Assembly (NCBI GenBank): GCA_002365855.1
Contig: DFAP01000094.1
Coordinates: forward strand, 3,825-67,824
Direction: 5' to 3'
From: Pelotomaculum sp. UBA3103
GTDB taxonomy: Bacteria > Bacillota > Desulfotomaculia > Desulfotomaculales > Pelotomaculaceae
Length of the DNA: 64,000 nucleotides
Shown here: in pieces, positions 42,761-51,610 of the stretch
How positions within the stretch are numbered: position 1 is the stretch's first letter
How the letters are laid out: each line of letters starts with the position of its first letter
Position numbers and translations under genes: made by a program
Notes under the pieces: model-generated
What the model was told of the DNA's origin: nothing
The model's database searches: none
What the model saw: only the letters and a program-made list of their open reading frames with translations

Positions 42761-42800
42761 AAATTAAGGGTTTCGCGTCTAACCGCGAAACCCTTAATTT
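42761..42800. terminator. Long perfect hairpin, bidirectional terminator
   Basis: Arms of 17 bases (42761-42777 and 42784-42800) pair perfectly around a 6-base loop, with AAATT at one end and AATTT at the other. It lies between the upstream sides of the divergent helD and lipoprotein genes, which is an odd place for a terminator. Confidence 0.6.
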
Positions 42801-42854
42801 ATTCAACTCATAATAAATCCTTTACATAATCGTGTTCTATTTGGCAATTTTTAC

Positions 42855-42883
42855 TTGAAAACATTATTACAGAGGGGTATACT
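42855..42883 (+). promoter_or_regulatory. Promoter of the LolA-like lipoprotein gene
   Basis: TTGAAA, a 17-base spacer and TATACT form a good sigma-A promoter about 75 bases before the gene. Confidence 0.75.
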
Positions 42884-42957
42884 TTTTAAAACGAATTATT
42901 TGGTTGATTGTAACAAGTTGTGATTAATATGGAAAAATTTTAAAGGAGGGGTCTGTT

Positions 42958-43653
42958 ATCGTTTTTCGAAGCATTAAAGCAAAAAATAACATCGTTCCGT
43001 TACTGTTAGCTTTACTCCTGGTTGTTTTGCTTACCGGTTGTGGAGGTAAAACTCAAAAGGCAGCAGACAACGGGCAGCCGGCATCGAAAGCCGATCCGGT
43101 TCCGGCCGAACAACTTATTTCCAAAGGTAAAAATGTGGACGGTTTTTCCTATGATTATGTTCTGACCATGCCCGACGGTACAAAGATGACTCATAAAGTT
43201 TGGGTTGAGAGCGGCAACATGCGCAGCGAGATGAGCAATCCGGCCGGCGGAGAGCCTACCCTGGCCATTGTTAATATGACTGAGAAAGCAATTTATCTTT
43301 ACCAGCCATCAATGAATCAAGCGACCAAAATGCCAATCGAGCAATCAGAGGTTGATACAACTTCACCAAAAGATTACCTGGGGGAAGCAGAACCCTCATC
43401 AATGCTGTATATGACGAGAGAAACCTTTGATGGTAAAGACTGCCTGGTTTATGAAACAAACACCGATGGCGTCAAAGGGAAAATGTGGATTTGGGAAGAG
43501 TACGGGATGCCGCTGAGGGTTGAATCACAAAGCGGCGGAGATAAAGTGGTCGCTGAATTCCTCAACTTTAAAATTGGAGACATAGACGATTCTTTATTCA
43601 GATTGCCTGAAGGCACAAAAATCACTGATTTCAGCGCTATGTTTCAACAGTAA
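42958..43653 (+). CDS. LolA-like lipoprotein with no standard start codon
   Basis: The mature protein is clear: a lipobox LLTGCGG and about 205 residues with the LolA/DUF4412-type pattern (WVESGNMRSEMSN, MWIWEEYGMPLRVESQ, LPEGTKITDF). The signal peptide before the lipobox (RSIKAKNNIVPLLLALLLVV) is coded in the same frame from 42961. AAAGGAGGGG is at 42942-42951, and the only codon at proper spacing is ATC 42958; no ATG, GTG or TTG follows until TTG 43027, inside the lipobox. So translation begins at ATC (rare, known for IF3 and a few others) or the start is mutated or misread. Anchored outside the membrane; a lipid or peptide carrier role is likely. Confidence 0.72.
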   Translation: MVFRSIKAKNNIVPLLLALLLVVLLTGCGGKTQKAADNGQPASKADPVPAEQLISKGKNVDGFSYDYVLTMPDGTKMTHKVWVESGNMRSEMSNPAGGEPTLAIVNMTEKAIYLYQPSMNQATKMPIEQSEVDTTSPKDYLGEAEPSSMLYMTRETFDGKDCLVYETNTDGVKGKMWIWEEYGMPLRVESQSGGDKVVAEFLNFKIGDIDDSLFRLPEGTKITDFSAMFQQ

Positions 43654-43656
43654 GCT

Positions 43657-43702
43657 TAAAAAAGAGCTTCCCTGAAGTAAATCGATGGAAGCTCTTTTTT
43701 TT
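43657..43702 (+). terminator. Terminator of the lipoprotein gene
   Basis: AAAAAAGAGCTTCC and GGAAGCTCTTTTTT form a long stem with a T-run; the stem is A/T-closed and could also end the convergent gene. Confidence 0.87.
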
Positions 43703-43721
43703 CTAATACTCATTAGTCGCT

Positions 43722-44867
43722 TTAATTTTCATTGCCCAATTTCCTTTCCTTTGTTAATTGATTATAGCCGCAGTCTCCATATGGCTGCAGCTTTTCAAGC
43801 CACTTTGCCTCTAGCTTTTTTAGCTCCTCCCGCCTGTCAAAATAACCCTCTTCCTTTTCCTCTAAAACCTCCAGCACTTCAAATACAAAGGCTTCCGCGC
43901 CAAATTGCTTCCATTCCTTCTGGAGTTCTTTATTCATAAATCCGCCCATCCGTCTTCCGTTTATGGTTTTTAAATTTGGAGTGGCAACCAGAAGTATCTT
44001 CTGGTTTACTGTATTCCTGACCTGGTAAACTCCAGCTTCTGTTTTCATCTCTTTATACTGTTCTTTTAATTCTTTTTTCCGATCCATGTCTTCTTCCTCC
44101 GTTCCATTTGAATCCCCTGTCAGCCAGTACCGGCTGCCATCCGGTTTTCTTTCCATAAATCCATACTCGATCAAATACCTTCGCAATGTGGCAGAATCAT
44201 CATGGGCCGTTTTCAATATTTCGTTAACTACCTTCTCATTATAAAATCTTTTTGCTTCGAATCTCTTTGCTATTTCCCTTAAAACGATCAGTTTGCTTTT
44301 TTCTTTCATATCTAAAGTTTTTAATGGGCCGTCCGCACCATCAGGGAAATATTTTTTGATAATTTTTTCGCTTTCTTCCTGTGTGATATTGTAACGGTCA
44401 TCTATCTTCCCGGCCGTTTTATGCGGAGGCAAATATCCCGGCGAACGCTTATTCTTATCCTTTAAAAGTTCCATCAGCGCCAGAAACACTTTGGCCTGTC
44501 GTTCTTTCTCCTTTAATACAAAACGGTGATTGCGGATCGTGGATGCGCTGCCGATGCCCATTTCCTTTTGTACTTCTACATCGCTCTTTCCCAGGTAAAA
44601 TAGCTGGAGGAGACTTTTCTGATGGTCTGTAAGGCCTGTAAGTCTTTTGTCCAGATTGATCAAGTGCTCAAATACTGATTCATGTTCCCTCTCAATATGG
44701 ACACGCATATATCTTCCGGCTTCGAAGAGCATGCCTTCCTCGGGATAGACAATCCCCTTTTCAATCTTTTTATTACAGAGCAGACACATATAATAATCCT
44801 CTTCTTCAATATACCCGTTTTTGAGTTCCTCTGGTGAAGCTTTCCAAAACAGGTCTGATGTTTTCAT
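43722..44867 (-). CDS. DUF2087 regulator-like protein fused to a GIY-YIG domain
   Basis: 381 aa. An N-terminal zinc-ribbon-like part (CLLCNKKIEKG...HIEREHES), then a helix-turn-helix of LuxR form (LTDHQKSLLQLFYLGKSD, VQKEMGIGSASTIRNHRFVL), a DUF2087 region (about 170-240, KKYFPDGADGPLKTLDMKEK and YLIEYGFMERKPDGSRYW), and a GIY-YIG-type end (AGVYQVRNTVNQKILLVATPN, RMGGFMNKEL, AKWLEKLQPYGDCGYNQL). The GIY-YIG signature is degenerate, so nuclease activity is uncertain. DUF2087 proteins usually carry a DNA-binding domain. Targets unknown. It has its own long upstream gap. Confidence 0.78.
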   Translation of the reverse strand: MKTSDLFWKASPEELKNGYIEEEDYYMCLLCNKKIEKGIVYPEEGMLFEAGRYMRVHIEREHESVFEHLINLDKRLTGLTDHQKSLLQLFYLGKSDVEVQKEMGIGSASTIRNHRFVLKEKERQAKVFLALMELLKDKNKRSPGYLPPHKTAGKIDDRYNITQEESEKIIKKYFPDGADGPLKTLDMKEKSKLIVLREIAKRFEAKRFYNEKVVNEILKTAHDDSATLRRYLIEYGFMERKPDGSRYWLTGDSNGTEEEDMDRKKELKEQYKEMKTEAGVYQVRNTVNQKILLVATPNLKTINGRRMGGFMNKELQKEWKQFGAEAFVFEVLEVLEEKEEGYFDRREELKKLEAKWLEKLQPYGDCGYNQLTKERKLGNEN

Positions 44868-45049
44868 TCATAAACACATCCTTGTTTTGATTGTATATTT
44901 ATAAACATATTATTATTTTGTTTTAATTCTGTCAACCGTCAGGATCAAAAAACTGCACTTTTCACTTGGCGCCGCGCCTACAACGTCATTTATTACTTTT
45001 TGTCTTCTTCGGCGACTGGCTTCGGCCTAATCCGCACCCGCAAAAGAAA

Positions 45050-45085
45050 AAGACTTCCCGCCATTAAACGCGGGAAGTTTTTTCT
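45050..45085. terminator. Orphan terminator-like hairpin upstream of a hydrolase gene
   Basis: ACTTCCCGC pairs with GCGGGAAGT, followed by TTTTTTCTT on the plus strand and preceded by AAAAAG. No gene on the plus strand ends here, so in the 317-base gap 44868-45184 it may end leader transcripts or be a remnant. I see nothing else there beyond a possible promoter. Confidence 0.6.
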
Positions 45086-45184
45086 TGTTAGTGTTTATTA
45101 TTTAAGAAAATATTAAGATTTTAAAATATGTCAGTTAAGAAATGGATCGTATTATTGTAAAAACAACAACAAGGAGGTCTTCAC

Positions 45185-46813
45185 ATGAAGAACAAATGGT
45201 TCGCGGCATTCGGAATTTTAATGCTTCTTTTTGTCTTTACGCTTTCCCCGGCGTCCTATGCTGCCACACCTGTCAAATTGATTATTAACGGGCAGGAGAT
45301 TTTACCGGACGTGACCCCGCAAATTATGGAGGGACGGGTTATGGCGCCTGTCAGGTCAATTGCGGAAGCGTTAGGGGCAAGTGTAGAGTGGGACAATGAC
45401 TCAAGAACCGTTACTGTAACAACTAAAACTGAAGACATTAAGACGGATCAAGATTTAATCGCTGGTATCTGGCAGGGGACCCTGGCGTTTAGCGGACAAG
45501 AGATCAGAATTGTATTCCAGATCACCTCAAACGCTGATGGCACTCTAACTGCCGCCATGGATAGCCCCGATCAGGGAGCCATGGGCTTACCTGCCGATAA
45601 GGTGACTTTCGAGAATGGAAGCGTGTACTTGGAAGTGAATTCCGGTTTTATAATTTATGAAGGCAAAATGAATGAAGACGGGCTATCTATCGAAGGGTTG
45701 CTGAAAGAGCCTAAAATGGGAGTATCCCTGCCTCTTATGCTGAACCGGGTTGATCAGGCGCCTGGCCTGAACAGGCCTCAGGAACCGAAAGCGCCCTATC
45801 CCTATGATGAAGAAGAAGTAGTCTACGAAAATGAACAGGCCGGCATTAAACTGGCCGGCACACTGACCCTCCCACGCTCGGAAGGACCACATTCGGCCGT
45901 GCTGCTCATCACCGGCTCCGGCCCCCAAAACCGGGATGAGGAGGTATTTGGACACCGTACCTTTTGGGTGCTGGCAGACTATCTGACACGCCAGGACATT
46001 GCCGTGCTACGGGTGGATGACCGCGGCGTGGGCGGTTCAACCGGTGATTTTTCCAAGTCGACCAGCGAAGATTTCGCAGGTGACGTGCTGGCCAGTGTTG
46101 AATTCTTAAAGAGCCGTAAAGAAATTAACCCTGAACAAATCGGACTTGTCGGCCACAGTGAAGGAGGTATGATTGCCCCGATGGCGGCAGCCCAATCTCT
46201 CGATGTGGCTTTCATTGTAATGATGGCGGGACCCGGCCTGCCCGGGGCGGAGCTCCTGCAGCTGCAGGCAGCCCTAATCCACAGGGCAATTGGTGTGAGT
46301 GAAGAAACCATAGCTATCAACAGCGCCCTGCAGGAACAGGTATTTACCGTTGTCAAACAGGAAAAAGACAGGGAAACTGCCGAAAAGAAACTGCGGGAGT
46401 TAATCACAAACGAAGTGGAAAAAATGAGTGAAAAGGATAAAGAGGTGCTTGGCTATTCGTCCCCGGAAAGCATTGAAGCAGAGATCCAGCAAGTGTTATC
46501 GCCATGGCTGAGCTACTTTATTACCTACGACCCAAGGCCGGCTCTCACGCAAGTTAAAGTCCCCGTACTGGCAATCAACGGGGAAAAGGATTTGCAGGTG
46601 CCGCCAAAAGAGAACCTCAGCGCCATTGAAGAGGCTCTTAAGGCCGGCGGGAACAAACACTATACTATTTTGGAGCTGCCCAATCTAAATCACCCGTTTC
46701 AAACCGTGACAAGCGGTTCGGGCCTGGATTATGCACAAATTGAAGAAACCATTTCACCGGAAGCACTGAAGGTCATGGGCGACTGGATCCTTAAACAGAC
46801 TAGTGACTTATAA
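45185..46813 (+). CDS. Exported alpha/beta hydrolase with stalk domain
   Basis: 542 aa. Signal peptide about 1-27, a copper-amine-oxidase-type stalk domain about 30-80 (NGQEILPDVTPQIMEGRV, APVRSIAEALGASVEWD), a beta-rich linker domain (about 90-190) and an alpha/beta hydrolase. Nucleophile Ser325 is in LVGHSEGG; Asp in NGEKDLQVPP and His in LPNLNHPF complete the triad. RVDDRGVGGSTG is also typical. Closest by motif to the YqkD/EstA peptidase or esterase group. Probably held at the cell surface. AAGGAGGT is 6-7 bases upstream of the ATG. Substrate unknown. Confidence 0.85.
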   Translation: MKNKWFAAFGILMLLFVFTLSPASYAATPVKLIINGQEILPDVTPQIMEGRVMAPVRSIAEALGASVEWDNDSRTVTVTTKTEDIKTDQDLIAGIWQGTLAFSGQEIRIVFQITSNADGTLTAAMDSPDQGAMGLPADKVTFENGSVYLEVNSGFIIYEGKMNEDGLSIEGLLKEPKMGVSLPLMLNRVDQAPGLNRPQEPKAPYPYDEEEVVYENEQAGIKLAGTLTLPRSEGPHSAVLLITGSGPQNRDEEVFGHRTFWVLADYLTRQDIAVLRVDDRGVGGSTGDFSKSTSEDFAGDVLASVEFLKSRKEINPEQIGLVGHSEGGMIAPMAAAQSLDVAFIVMMAGPGLPGAELLQLQAALIHRAIGVSEETIAINSALQEQVFTVVKQEKDRETAEKKLRELITNEVEKMSEKDKEVLGYSSPESIEAEIQQVLSPWLSYFITYDPRPALTQVKVPVLAINGEKDLQVPPKENLSAIEEALKAGGNKHYTILELPNLNHPFQTVTSGSGLDYAQIEETISPEALKVMGDWILKQTSDL

Positions 46814-46861
46814 ACCTTTCATTCACCATGAGTTGACGGCTTATAAATATAAGTGAGCCTT

Positions 46862-46964
46862 GGGTTCGGAAGGGGTTATTCCCCTACCAAACCCTTAGAG
46901 CGAACTTTATGTTGGGGACATTCCTCCGACCCTAAAGACATGCTTCAAAGAGAGGTGTGTCCCC
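46862..46964. repeat. Hairpin plus REP-like GGGGACA/TGTCCCC pair
   Basis: An imperfect 33-base hairpin (GGGTT/AACCC ends, AGGGG/CCCCT core, 46862-46894) is followed by GGGGACA (46914-46920) and TGTCCCC (46958-46964). Both are typical of REP-type elements. An 82-codon frame through this area is rejected as a gene. Confidence 0.4.
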
Positions 46965-47097
46965 TTTCCTTAATCTTTACAGCCTGTTTATCCCCGACCT
47001 TCAAGAACGCAGTCTTACAGGCTGTTAACGAGATAAAGATATCCACCCTGGGGGAGGCCGCTCCTCCGGGGTCTGACATAGAGAGAAGGGATTATTT

Positions 47098-47796
47098 TTG
47101 AGTGCTAAAATATTAGTGGTAGATGATGAGACAGAAATTGTGGACCTCCTCTCCGATTACCTTGCAGCCGAAGGTTACAGCGTAACTGTTGCCTCAAATG
47201 GCCGGGAGGCCCTGGAAAAAGCAAAGAAGGAAAAACCCGACCTGGTGATACTGGATATAATGATGCCGGGCCTGGATGGATTTGAAGTCTGCCGCGCACT
47301 CCGGGCATATTCCAATATACCCGTTATCATGCTAAGCGCCAAACAGCAGGAAGGCGACAAAATACTGGGACTTGGCCTTGGCGCCGACGATTATATCGCC
47401 AAGCCCTTCCGCCCCCGCGAAGTTGTCGCCCGTGTCAAGGCGCAGCTCCGGCGGGCAACTGTACTGGCGGGAAGCAGCAATCAGGATGATGTGCTGCGTT
47501 TCCCCGGACTTGAAATTTATCTCAAAGAATACCGGGTGGTGGCCGGCGGAAGGGAGATCCTCCTTCAGACAAGGGAATTTGAGTTGTTAAGGTTTATGGC
47601 GCTTAATAAGAGGCAGGTTTTAAGTAAGGAACTGCTTTTTGAGAAGGTTTGGGGCGAGGAGTATCTGGGAGACCCCAATACTCTATCCGTTCATATCAGG
47701 CGCCTCAGGGAAAAAATTGAGGAGGACCCGGGCCGGCCCAGATATATCAAGACAATTTGGGGCGCGGGGTATAAATTTGAAGGTGACCCGCTATGA
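47098..47796 (+). CDS. OmpR-family response regulator
   Basis: 232 aa from TTG 47098 (AGAAGGGA upstream). The receiver domain has DDE acidic residues at 9-11 (VVDDETE), phospho-acceptor Asp in [10 protein letters not shown] and Lys in DDYIAKPF. The C-terminal winged helix ([22 protein letters not shown]) is PhoB/OmpR type. It overlaps the sensor kinase start by 4 bases. Signal unknown; the nearest genes are the stalk hydrolase upstream and the kinase downstream. Confidence 0.94.
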   Translation: MSAKILVVDDETEIVDLLSDYLAAEGYSVTVASNGREALEKAKKEKPDLVILDIMMPGLDGFEVCRALRAYSNIPVIMLSAKQQEGDKILGLGLGADDYIAKPFRPREVVARVKAQLRRATVLAGSSNQDDVLRFPGLEIYLKEYRVVAGGREILLQTREFELLRFMALNKRQVLSKELLFEKVWGEEYLGDPNTLSVHIRRLREKIEEDPGRPRYIKTIWGAGYKFEGDPL

Positions 47797-49229
47797 GCTT
47801 AAAAACCGGTTTCGGCATAAGAACAAAATTGATCGTTGCTTTTATCCTTACCATTACTCTACCCATCGGGACATTGGCAGGCTTTTATTTTCTATCCATG
47901 AAACATGTCGCCCTAAACACCCAGGCCAAAATAGTCATGCCCGAATTTGTCACGGGAATAGCCGGAAATATCGAGAGCGAATATTTAAAAACAGGGAGTT
48001 TAAGAAATGCTTCAGCCGTTCTCAATGATTTTGAATTGCCACCCGGCGGACGAATTGAAGTACTTAACGCAGACGGCATGATTGTTTACGATACAGATGG
48101 AGCCAGCGCGGGAATAAAATTATCCTACCCGGAATTCACCAGAATAGTAACAACTCCCTCCAATGTTCCCAGGGAACAGCTAAATGAAACAAGAGATACT
48201 ATATTGGCCCCTTTAACTGTCAACGGTACTGATATAGGCGTGGTATTGATTTCTTTTCCCAGGAACGTGGCCCTGGAGCCTATCATGAAATTTCTTACCA
48301 TTACCGGACTGGCCGGCGCAGGTACCGCTGTACTGGTAATCACCCTGTTGGGGTGGCTGCTTTCAAAAGGAATTATTTTTCCACTACAAAAATTGGTAAC
48401 TGCCACCGAGAAAATATCCCAGGGAGAATTTGACGCCGGAGTTGAAGTGAAAAGCAAGGATGAGTTGGGCCGTTTGGCTTCAGCCTTCAACCGGATGGTG
48501 GAAGATTTGAAAAACGCCCGGGAGAAGGAGAAGTCCCTGGAATATTCCAGGCGGGAACTGGTAGCCAACGTTTCCCACGACCTCAGAACGCCCCTTTCTT
48601 CCATCCGGGGATATGTGGAAGGCCTGATGGACGGGGTGGCTGCGGATCCTGAAAAAACCAGGCGGTACCTGGAAGTTATTCACGAAAAAGCACTCAGCCT
48701 TGAAAGGATGATTAACGACCTTTTTGAGCTGTCACAGCTTGAAGCCGGCCAGCTCAAGATGGAGTTTGTCAAAGTAAATGCCGGGGAAATGCTAAAGGAA
48801 CTATGCGAGATATTCAGCAGGGACGCGGCAATAGCGGGTCTTTCTTTCAATTACCGCCCGGCTGGGAGCCTCCCTTTTGTTAATGTTGATCCAGGCAGAA
48901 TTGAGCAGGTAATGGTAAACCTGCTTCAAAATTCCTTCAGGCACACTGGCCAGGGTGGAGAAGTTTCCGTTAAGGCGGAAGTTGCGGAAGGGGAAATTTT
49001 TATTTCTGTACAGGACAATGGGGAAGGCATCGATCCTGAGGACCTTCCCCATGTCTTCGACCGGCTCTTTACAGGAGAAAAATCCCGGTCCAAAATTAAA
49101 GGCGGCACGGGCCTGGGCCTTGCTATCGCAAAGGAAATTGTCCATGCTCATGGCGGGCGGATATGGGCCAAAAGTGAAAAAGGCCGGGGCAGCACCTTTA
49201 ATTTCACCCTTCCCATACTGGAAAACTGA
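47793..49229 (+). CDS. Membrane sensor histidine kinase
   Basis: 478 aa. TM1 (about 8-30) and TM2 (about 165-187) enclose an extracytoplasmic sensor domain. HAMP (about 190-240) is followed by HisKA with [19 protein letters not shown] and HATPase with N box [28 protein letters not shown] and [19 protein letters not shown]. Phosphorylates the preceding response regulator. Stop and start overlap shows translational coupling. The signal sensed is unknown. Confidence 0.94.
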   Translation: MSLKTGFGIRTKLIVAFILTITLPIGTLAGFYFLSMKHVALNTQAKIVMPEFVTGIAGNIESEYLKTGSLRNASAVLNDFELPPGGRIEVLNADGMIVYDTDGASAGIKLSYPEFTRIVTTPSNVPREQLNETRDTILAPLTVNGTDIGVVLISFPRNVALEPIMKFLTITGLAGAGTAVLVITLLGWLLSKGIIFPLQKLVTATEKISQGEFDAGVEVKSKDELGRLASAFNRMVEDLKNAREKEKSLEYSRRELVANVSHDLRTPLSSIRGYVEGLMDGVAADPEKTRRYLEVIHEKALSLERMINDLFELSQLEAGQLKMEFVKVNAGEMLKELCEIFSRDAAIAGLSFNYRPAGSLPFVNVDPGRIEQVMVNLLQNSFRHTGQGGEVSVKAEVAEGEIFISVQDNGEGIDPEDLPHVFDRLFTGEKSRSKIKGGTGLGLAIAKEIVHAHGGRIWAKSEKGRGSTFNFTLPILEN

Positions 49230-49350
49230 CAGTTCCGGTAACCCAAATATGACTGGCTCTGAGACAAATATTAATCTTTCCTGAAAATCGCTCCTATGGA
49301 TTAGAGAATCTCATGGGGCGGTTATTTTTTTGTGTAACTCAAAATTTATA

Positions 49351-49379
49351 TTGACATAATGTTTGTTATAACATATATT
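49351..49379 (+). promoter_or_regulatory. Promoter of the metallo-beta-lactamase-fold/PaaX operon
   Basis: Consensus TTGACA, 17-base spacer and TATATT, about 50 bases before the ATG at 49428. Confidence 0.8.
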
Positions 49380-49382
49380 ATG
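49355..49382. promoter_or_regulatory. Palindromic operator over the promoter
   Basis: CATAAT - 3 bases - TGTTATAACA - 3 bases - ATTATG is symmetric over 28 bases and covers the promoter spacer and -10. It is a likely repressor site, and the PaaX-type regulator two genes on is the natural candidate. Confidence 0.7.
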
Positions 49383-49427
49383 AATAAGACGTGGCCGCGT
49401 TAAAATTTTAGTTTGGGGGTTAAAAGT

Positions 49428-50393
49428 ATGAATATTTTTTCGAAGATTTTAGCCGTTGTTGTTTTGGCCTTTGTCGTTTTGAACATTGTCCTGGTAGCCC
49501 GGTTTTACGTGGGAAAGAAAAACATTGCTGTGAACAACCGCGAGATGACACAACATAATATTGACCTTGCACCGGTAGAACATTTAACAGTTCTCCCCAT
49601 AGTAGATCTGCTGGCTGAAAGTGAAAATTATAAAACTGAACCGGGAACATCCTTTCTCATTAAGACAGATAATGATAGTATTCTGTTTGACGTTGGTTAT
49701 AACATAAAACAAGAGGAAATTTCACCTTTAATACACAATTTAAATGAATTGAATATCAGCCTGGACGATATAGACGCTTTGGCTATCAGCCACAACCATG
49801 CTGACCATGTCGGGGGCTATTGCTTCCGGGATAAGAGGGTGGAGCTAACCAGGGGCAAAGTTGACCTGAACGGCAAAGCAATTTTTACACCGGTACCCAT
49901 GACCTGCGAGACGGCTGTAGCCAGGACAATTGACCGGCCAACACTTATCACTAAAAACATTGCCAGTACCGGGCCGTTAGCTGAGCAGATGTTTATCCCC
50001 GGTAAACTTAACGAACAATCATTACTGGTAAATGTTAAAGGGAAAGGTTTGGTGCTGATTTCGGGCTGCGGGCATCCCGGTATCGTTACCATGGTTGAGG
50101 CGGCTCAAAAAATAACCGGCATTCCCGTTTATGCGGTTGTTGGAGGTCTGCACCTGTATTACACCCAGCCCAAGGCAGGATTTTGGGGCAATATCTTTGG
50201 CAGCAGTAAATTATACTGTGGGACCCCCAGCCAAAAAGAAGTGGCAAATATTATTGATGAGCTTAAGCAACTAGGAGTTAAAAAAGCATTTATATCTCCA
50301 CATGATGCTGACCAACCCACATTAGAGATATTTGCAGACAAGTTTGGCCCGGATTTCGAAGCACTTAAAGTAGGCTGGCCGGTCACATTCTAA
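49428..50393 (+). CDS. Membrane-anchored metallo-beta-lactamase-fold hydrolase
   Basis: 321 aa from ATG 49428 with GGGGG upstream. One N-terminal membrane anchor (about 5-25) puts the domain outside the cell or at the membrane face. The metal motif ALSISHNHADHVGGY-like sequence (AISHNHADHVGGY) has the HxHxDH set; further ligands lie in ISGCGHPG and VGGLHLYY. Resembles MBL proteins of the 7,8-dihydropterin-6-methyl-4-(beta-D-ribofuranosyl)-aminobenzene-5'-phosphate synthase-like group. Substrate unknown. Co-transcribed with the PaaX-like gene 25 bases on. Confidence 0.85.
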   Translation: MNIFSKILAVVVLAFVVLNIVLVARFYVGKKNIAVNNREMTQHNIDLAPVEHLTVLPIVDLLAESENYKTEPGTSFLIKTDNDSILFDVGYNIKQEEISPLIHNLNELNISLDDIDALAISHNHADHVGGYCFRDKRVELTRGKVDLNGKAIFTPVPMTCETAVARTIDRPTLITKNIASTGPLAEQMFIPGKLNEQSLLVNVKGKGLVLISGCGHPGIVTMVEAAQKITGIPVYAVVGGLHLYYTQPKAGFWGNIFGSSKLYCGTPSQKEVANIIDELKQLGVKKAFISPHDADQPTLEIFADKFGPDFEALKVGWPVTF

Positions 50394-50418
50394 AAGACGA
50401 GAGGAAAGAGGCAGGTTA

Positions 50419-51261
50419 ATGTATTTAAGAGTTAAAAAGGACAGTGTTACCAGTATTCTTCTCTTCATCTTTAACGTGTTCTTGGTGGAACGGGGAATAA
50501 ACTCCGTTCCACTCAAGAAAATATTCAGGCTTCTCGAACCTTTTCAAAAGAGCGAAACATCTATCAGGATGGGGCTTTCCAGGGGAGTACAGAACAGGCT
50601 GTTTGTTAATGAGAAGCAGGGGCAGGAAGTTTATTACCGTTTAACAGACGAATCAGTGCAAAGTTTTAATTACTGGCAGAAAACCCTGGCTCGTTTTCAG
50701 AAAAGGATTAATATGCAGTTTGCAAATTGGGACGGGGCCTGGAGCATTGTATTGCTGGATTTACCATCCCGAAATAAGCCTGACGGTTACATTGAGCAAT
50801 TTACACAGTCACTGGAACAGCTTGGCTATGGCAGCTTAAACAAGGGGCACTGGATCTCACCATATGACTTTTCCGCTGATGTAATAGGGCTGGCGCACAA
50901 ATATTTCCTGAGTGATGAAATATTTATTTTTCACGGGAGCATGCAAAATAAAAATCCTGAGAACGTTGCATCCGAGGTCTGGCCGGTTCAGGAACTGGCA
51001 AATAAATTTAAAGATTATGCTAACAAGCTGAACCTGTCAGCCGGCAAATTAAATACCGACCCTGTTGTATCCGGCCAGGTTCTGACTTTCCTTTACAATT
51101 ACGGTTTAGAACTGTTTGCAATTATTCAGGATGACCCGCAGCTGCCGCTGGAATTACTTCCGGTTGACTGGCCGGGACCCAAAGCCGCCCGTGCTTTTTG
51201 GGAAATCAGGGAGCAGGTACTTCCTGAGGCCAACCGTTTTATTGATGAAGTTATATTCTAA
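50419..51261 (+). CDS. PaaX-like transcriptional regulator
   Basis: 280 aa. N-terminal winged helix (SVPLKKIFRLLEPFQKSETSIR, RMGLSRGVQNRLF) and the central PaaX fold (WDGAWSIVLLDLP, GYGSLNKGHWISP) are those of PaaX. C-terminal helical part includes LPLELLPVDWPGPKAARAFWEI, also a PaaX feature. PaaX controls phenylacetate-degradation genes in Proteobacteria; here no such genes are near, so the controlled gene is probably the metallo-hydrolase before it. GAGGAAAG lies upstream of the ATG. Confidence 0.85.
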   Translation: MYLRVKKDSVTSILLFIFNVFLVERGINSVPLKKIFRLLEPFQKSETSIRMGLSRGVQNRLFVNEKQGQEVYYRLTDESVQSFNYWQKTLARFQKRINMQFANWDGAWSIVLLDLPSRNKPDGYIEQFTQSLEQLGYGSLNKGHWISPYDFSADVIGLAHKYFLSDEIFIFHGSMQNKNPENVASEVWPVQELANKFKDYANKLNLSAGKLNTDPVVSGQVLTFLYNYGLELFAIIQDDPQLPLELLPVDWPGPKAARAFWEIREQVLPEANRFIDEVIF

Positions 51262-51349
51262 CACTATAGATAACACCCATGCGGGAGCACATAAATAATG
51301 CGACAAGGGAGTACAGCCCCCTGTCGCACTGTCGCAAAACTGTTATTTC

Positions 51350-51610
51350 TTACGGATTTTTCAGTGTCTTGTCATGTTCCCCACAATTTCTGAAAGTGAT
51401 TGTATCCCCTTCCCAGTTAAAAGTAATACGTAACCCCATAGTGGCACTCGCTTCCCATATTCCTTTAATGCCCTGGATACGCTTAACTCTCAAAGACGGG
51501 TGGTAGATGTTGTCTGACATAAAACTTATTGCTTTTTTTATAGCGTTTTGCTGCTCTGAATCCAACTTTTTGTACATCCGCTTAAAACGCTCGGTCCTTT
51601 GGAATTTCAT
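51350..51610 (-). CDS. RelE/ParE-type toxin
   Basis: 86 aa. RxxRFKRMYKKL at the N-terminus, a middle helix and the C-terminal GIWEASATMGLRITF and RNCGEHDKTL strands follow RelE/YafQ mRNA interferases; the catalytic-type Arg/His positions (RITF, GEHD) are present. It overlaps the antitoxin stop by 4 bases, in antitoxin-first order. A degenerate second copy lies near 54.2 kb. Confidence 0.85.
   Translation of the reverse strand: MKFQRTERFKRMYKKLDSEQQNAIKKAISFMSDNIYHPSLRVKRIQGIKGIWEASATMGLRITFNWEGDTITFRNCGEHDKTLKNP

Noticed and set aside
46853-47101. 82-codon plus-strand frame before the response regulator
   Set aside because: It runs through hairpin/REP-like DNA, its start lacks a ribosome site, and it is not protein-like.
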